From Bacteroidota bacterium (lineage in GTDB: Bacteria; Bacteroidota; Ignavibacteria; Ignavibacteriales; Ignavibacteriaceae), in assembly GCA_022562275.1 (NCBI GenBank), contig JADFPP010000013.1:1-54356 (forward strand): a stretch of 54,356 nucleotides of DNA, in the 5' to 3' direction. Within the stretch, counting starts at the first letter, position 1; each line of letters starts with the position of its first letter. Under the pieces are notes generated by a model. It was not told the origin of the DNA and did not search any database. It worked only from the letters and a program-made list of their open reading frames with translations. Positions 53,060-54,356 of this stretch are shown one piece after another. The position numbers were made by a program, and so were the translations under genes.

Positions 53060-54298
53060 TCAATCTTCTTTCAGTATAAATTCAATCCGTTCTAGGTGCC
53101 CATCGATATTGCTGTTCGGGATGACATTAAAAATTTTGCAAAGCAAAGGATAAACATCCAAACAATTTATTGTACCGGTTTTATAATTATTTTTGAACCG
53201 GGGTCCTGCTGCTATAAAAATCCCGTGCATATCCAGTTGATGATTATCGTATCCATGATTTCCTTTATACCGGTCGGGTTTCATCCAGTCGAGATTCTTA
53301 GTCACGATCACACTCCATCCTAAATCGGCAACCAGCAAAATATCTGATATCATTGGACTTTGAGAGAGGTGGTAGAACCCTGGAATCTCTTCTTTTTTAT
53401 AAACCTTATAATGGTTTGCATTCTCTTTAAGAATTAAATAGACCTGCTCAAGCTCATCTTCATTTGGTTGAATCATCATTGCGGGTCCGCTGTTAGATGA
53501 GGCAAATTGATATCCCTCCAACATTTCCTCAATATTAATTACCTTCCCTGTACTTACTTCAGTCATCCCATGATCGGAAACGAGAATAATATTCACACTA
53601 TCCCGCATTTGGATATTCTCTAAACCGGATAATAATAAGCCAAGTGTGCTGTCTAAGCTTGAAATTGCCAAATTCATCTCTGGAGAATTGGCATCGTTAC
53701 TGTGCCCAACACCATCAGTCAAATCAAAATACATTGTTATAAAATGAGGTTTTTTATTAAAAGGTTGCTGCAGCCAATCTAACACACCGTTCACTCTGTC
53801 TTTATATGGCTTTTTGTGTTCGTAATGATAAAAATAATTTGGTCGTCTGTATTCCAGATCTATATCTGAACCGGGCCAAAAATAACTGGCAGTAATAATT
53901 CCTTGTCTTCTTCCTGTTTCCCAGAATGCTTCACCTTTATACCATCTGCTATCTCTAACTTCTACACTATCGCGAATATTATATTCTCTACCGTTGAATG
54001 GATTTTTAAAAACATTGAATATAATTCCGTGATTTTCAGGATACATTCCTGTAATAATTGAAATATGATTAGGGAAAGTTTTTGTTGGAAAAACCATTTT
54101 TAAGGAAGATGCTTTTACCCCTTCATTTATCAATAATTTAATATTCGGAGTAATACCTCTGTTAACATAATCCCAGCGGAATGCATCAAACGAAATTAAG
54201 ATAACGTAAGGTTGTGACTGTGAATATGATAGTGCAGCAAATAAAATAATAATGAGTGCTGCTAATCTAGCTTGCTTAAGTTTTAGTAAGAAATTCAT
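53060..54298 (-). CDS. Exported NPP-type nucleotide pyrophosphatase/phosphodiesterase
   Basis: A signal peptide (LAALIIILFAALSYSQ, cleavage near residue 27) precedes an alkaline-phosphatase-superfamily domain. The metal site includes Asp38 in ISFDAFRWD, the nucleophile Thr74 in FPTKTFPNH, YFDLTDGVGHSNDA, VSDHGM and KGNHGYDN. This is the ectonucleotide pyrophosphatase pattern, acting on nucleotides or phosphodiesters in the periplasm. The 412-residue length fits bacterial members. It leads a run with the two M16 genes. Start is ATG at 54298. Confidence 0.94.
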   Translation of the reverse strand: MNFLLKLKQARLAALIIILFAALSYSQSQPYVILISFDAFRWDYVNRGITPNIKLLINEGVKASSLKMVFPTKTFPNHISIITGMYPENHGIIFNVFKNPFNGREYNIRDSVEVRDSRWYKGEAFWETGRRQGIITASYFWPGSDIDLEYRRPNYFYHYEHKKPYKDRVNGVLDWLQQPFNKKPHFITMYFDLTDGVGHSNDANSPEMNLAISSLDSTLGLLLSGLENIQMRDSVNIILVSDHGMTEVSTGKVINIEEMLEGYQFASSNSGPAMMIQPNEDELEQVYLILKENANHYKVYKKEEIPGFYHLSQSPMISDILLVADLGWSVIVTKNLDWMKPDRYKGNHGYDNHQLDMHGIFIAAGPRFKNNYKTGTINCLDVYPLLCKIFNVIPNSNIDGHLERIEFILKED

Positions 54299-54356
54299 AA
54301 AAAGTAAATTGTAAGATGATTGAAATACTAAACACTCAAAATTATTAAAGAGTAAT

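Overview
The window is AT-rich bacterial chromosome. Three secreted proteins carry the C-terminal sorting domain of the type IX secretion system in the form typical of Ignavibacteria and relatives (the 'NYPNPFNPST' box followed by a short beta-rich tail ending in a lysine-rich KKM/KKL segment). Together with many SpoIIE-type phosphatases, GAF/PAS signalling proteins, FloA and a CNT nucleoside transporter, this points to an Ignavibacteria-like member of the Bacteroidota/Chlorobi group. This is inference from protein style, not from a marker gene. I see no tRNA, rRNA, CRISPR array, prophage or transposase gene.

Layout. 1-5377: a sensor histidine kinase cut by the window edge, purA, a lone STAS protein, and an ECF sigma factor overlapping a large membrane-anchored anti-sigma candidate. 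5559-12754: a partner-switching block with a membrane/GAF SpoIIE phosphatase, a STAS anti-anti-sigma protein, an RsbW-like kinase, a GAF-GAF phosphatase and a PDZ-membrane-GAF phosphatase. 13026-13936: a HicA-like and a HicB-like gene facing tail to tail, then an 82%-identical remnant of the 3' end of the last phosphatase. 14170-14889: an orphan protein. 14970-21449 (minus): secD-secF and a nucleoside salvage run cdd-tdk-nupC-punA. 21532-23447 (minus): a methyltransferase and a GT2 glycosyltransferase. 23832-31684: three type IX cargo proteins, namely a frameshifted one, a metzincin protease and a GH31 glycosidase. 31775-35692 (minus): a UvrD-like helicase, then floA with a small partner. 36257-40021: clpC, phhB, a TPR protein and pyrE. 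40076-45623: an M64 peptidase, a fourth SpoIIE phosphatase and a hybrid histidine kinase. 45994-50429: truA, an SDR reductase, a DUF2231 protein, a small outer-membrane protein, a crotonase and a divergent deacetylase-like protein. 50426-54298 (minus): a paired inactive/active M16 peptidase and an NPP-type phosphodiesterase.

How it fits together. The strongest theme is regulation by serine phosphorylation. Four intact SpoIIE phosphatases and one remnant, two STAS proteins and one RsbW-like kinase lie in the first 43 kb, but no sigma-B-type sigma factor is visible. The output of the switch is therefore open; the nearby ECF sigma has its own anti-sigma candidate.

The less expected content is in small repeats. 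There are two copies of a palindromic element built on AAGTGCCAGTCAC, both just downstream of type IX cargo genes. There are two MITE-like elements in intergenic regions, and two hairpin segments that appear to have landed inside coding sequence: one extends a phosphatase C-terminus, the other adds ten codons to a sorting domain.
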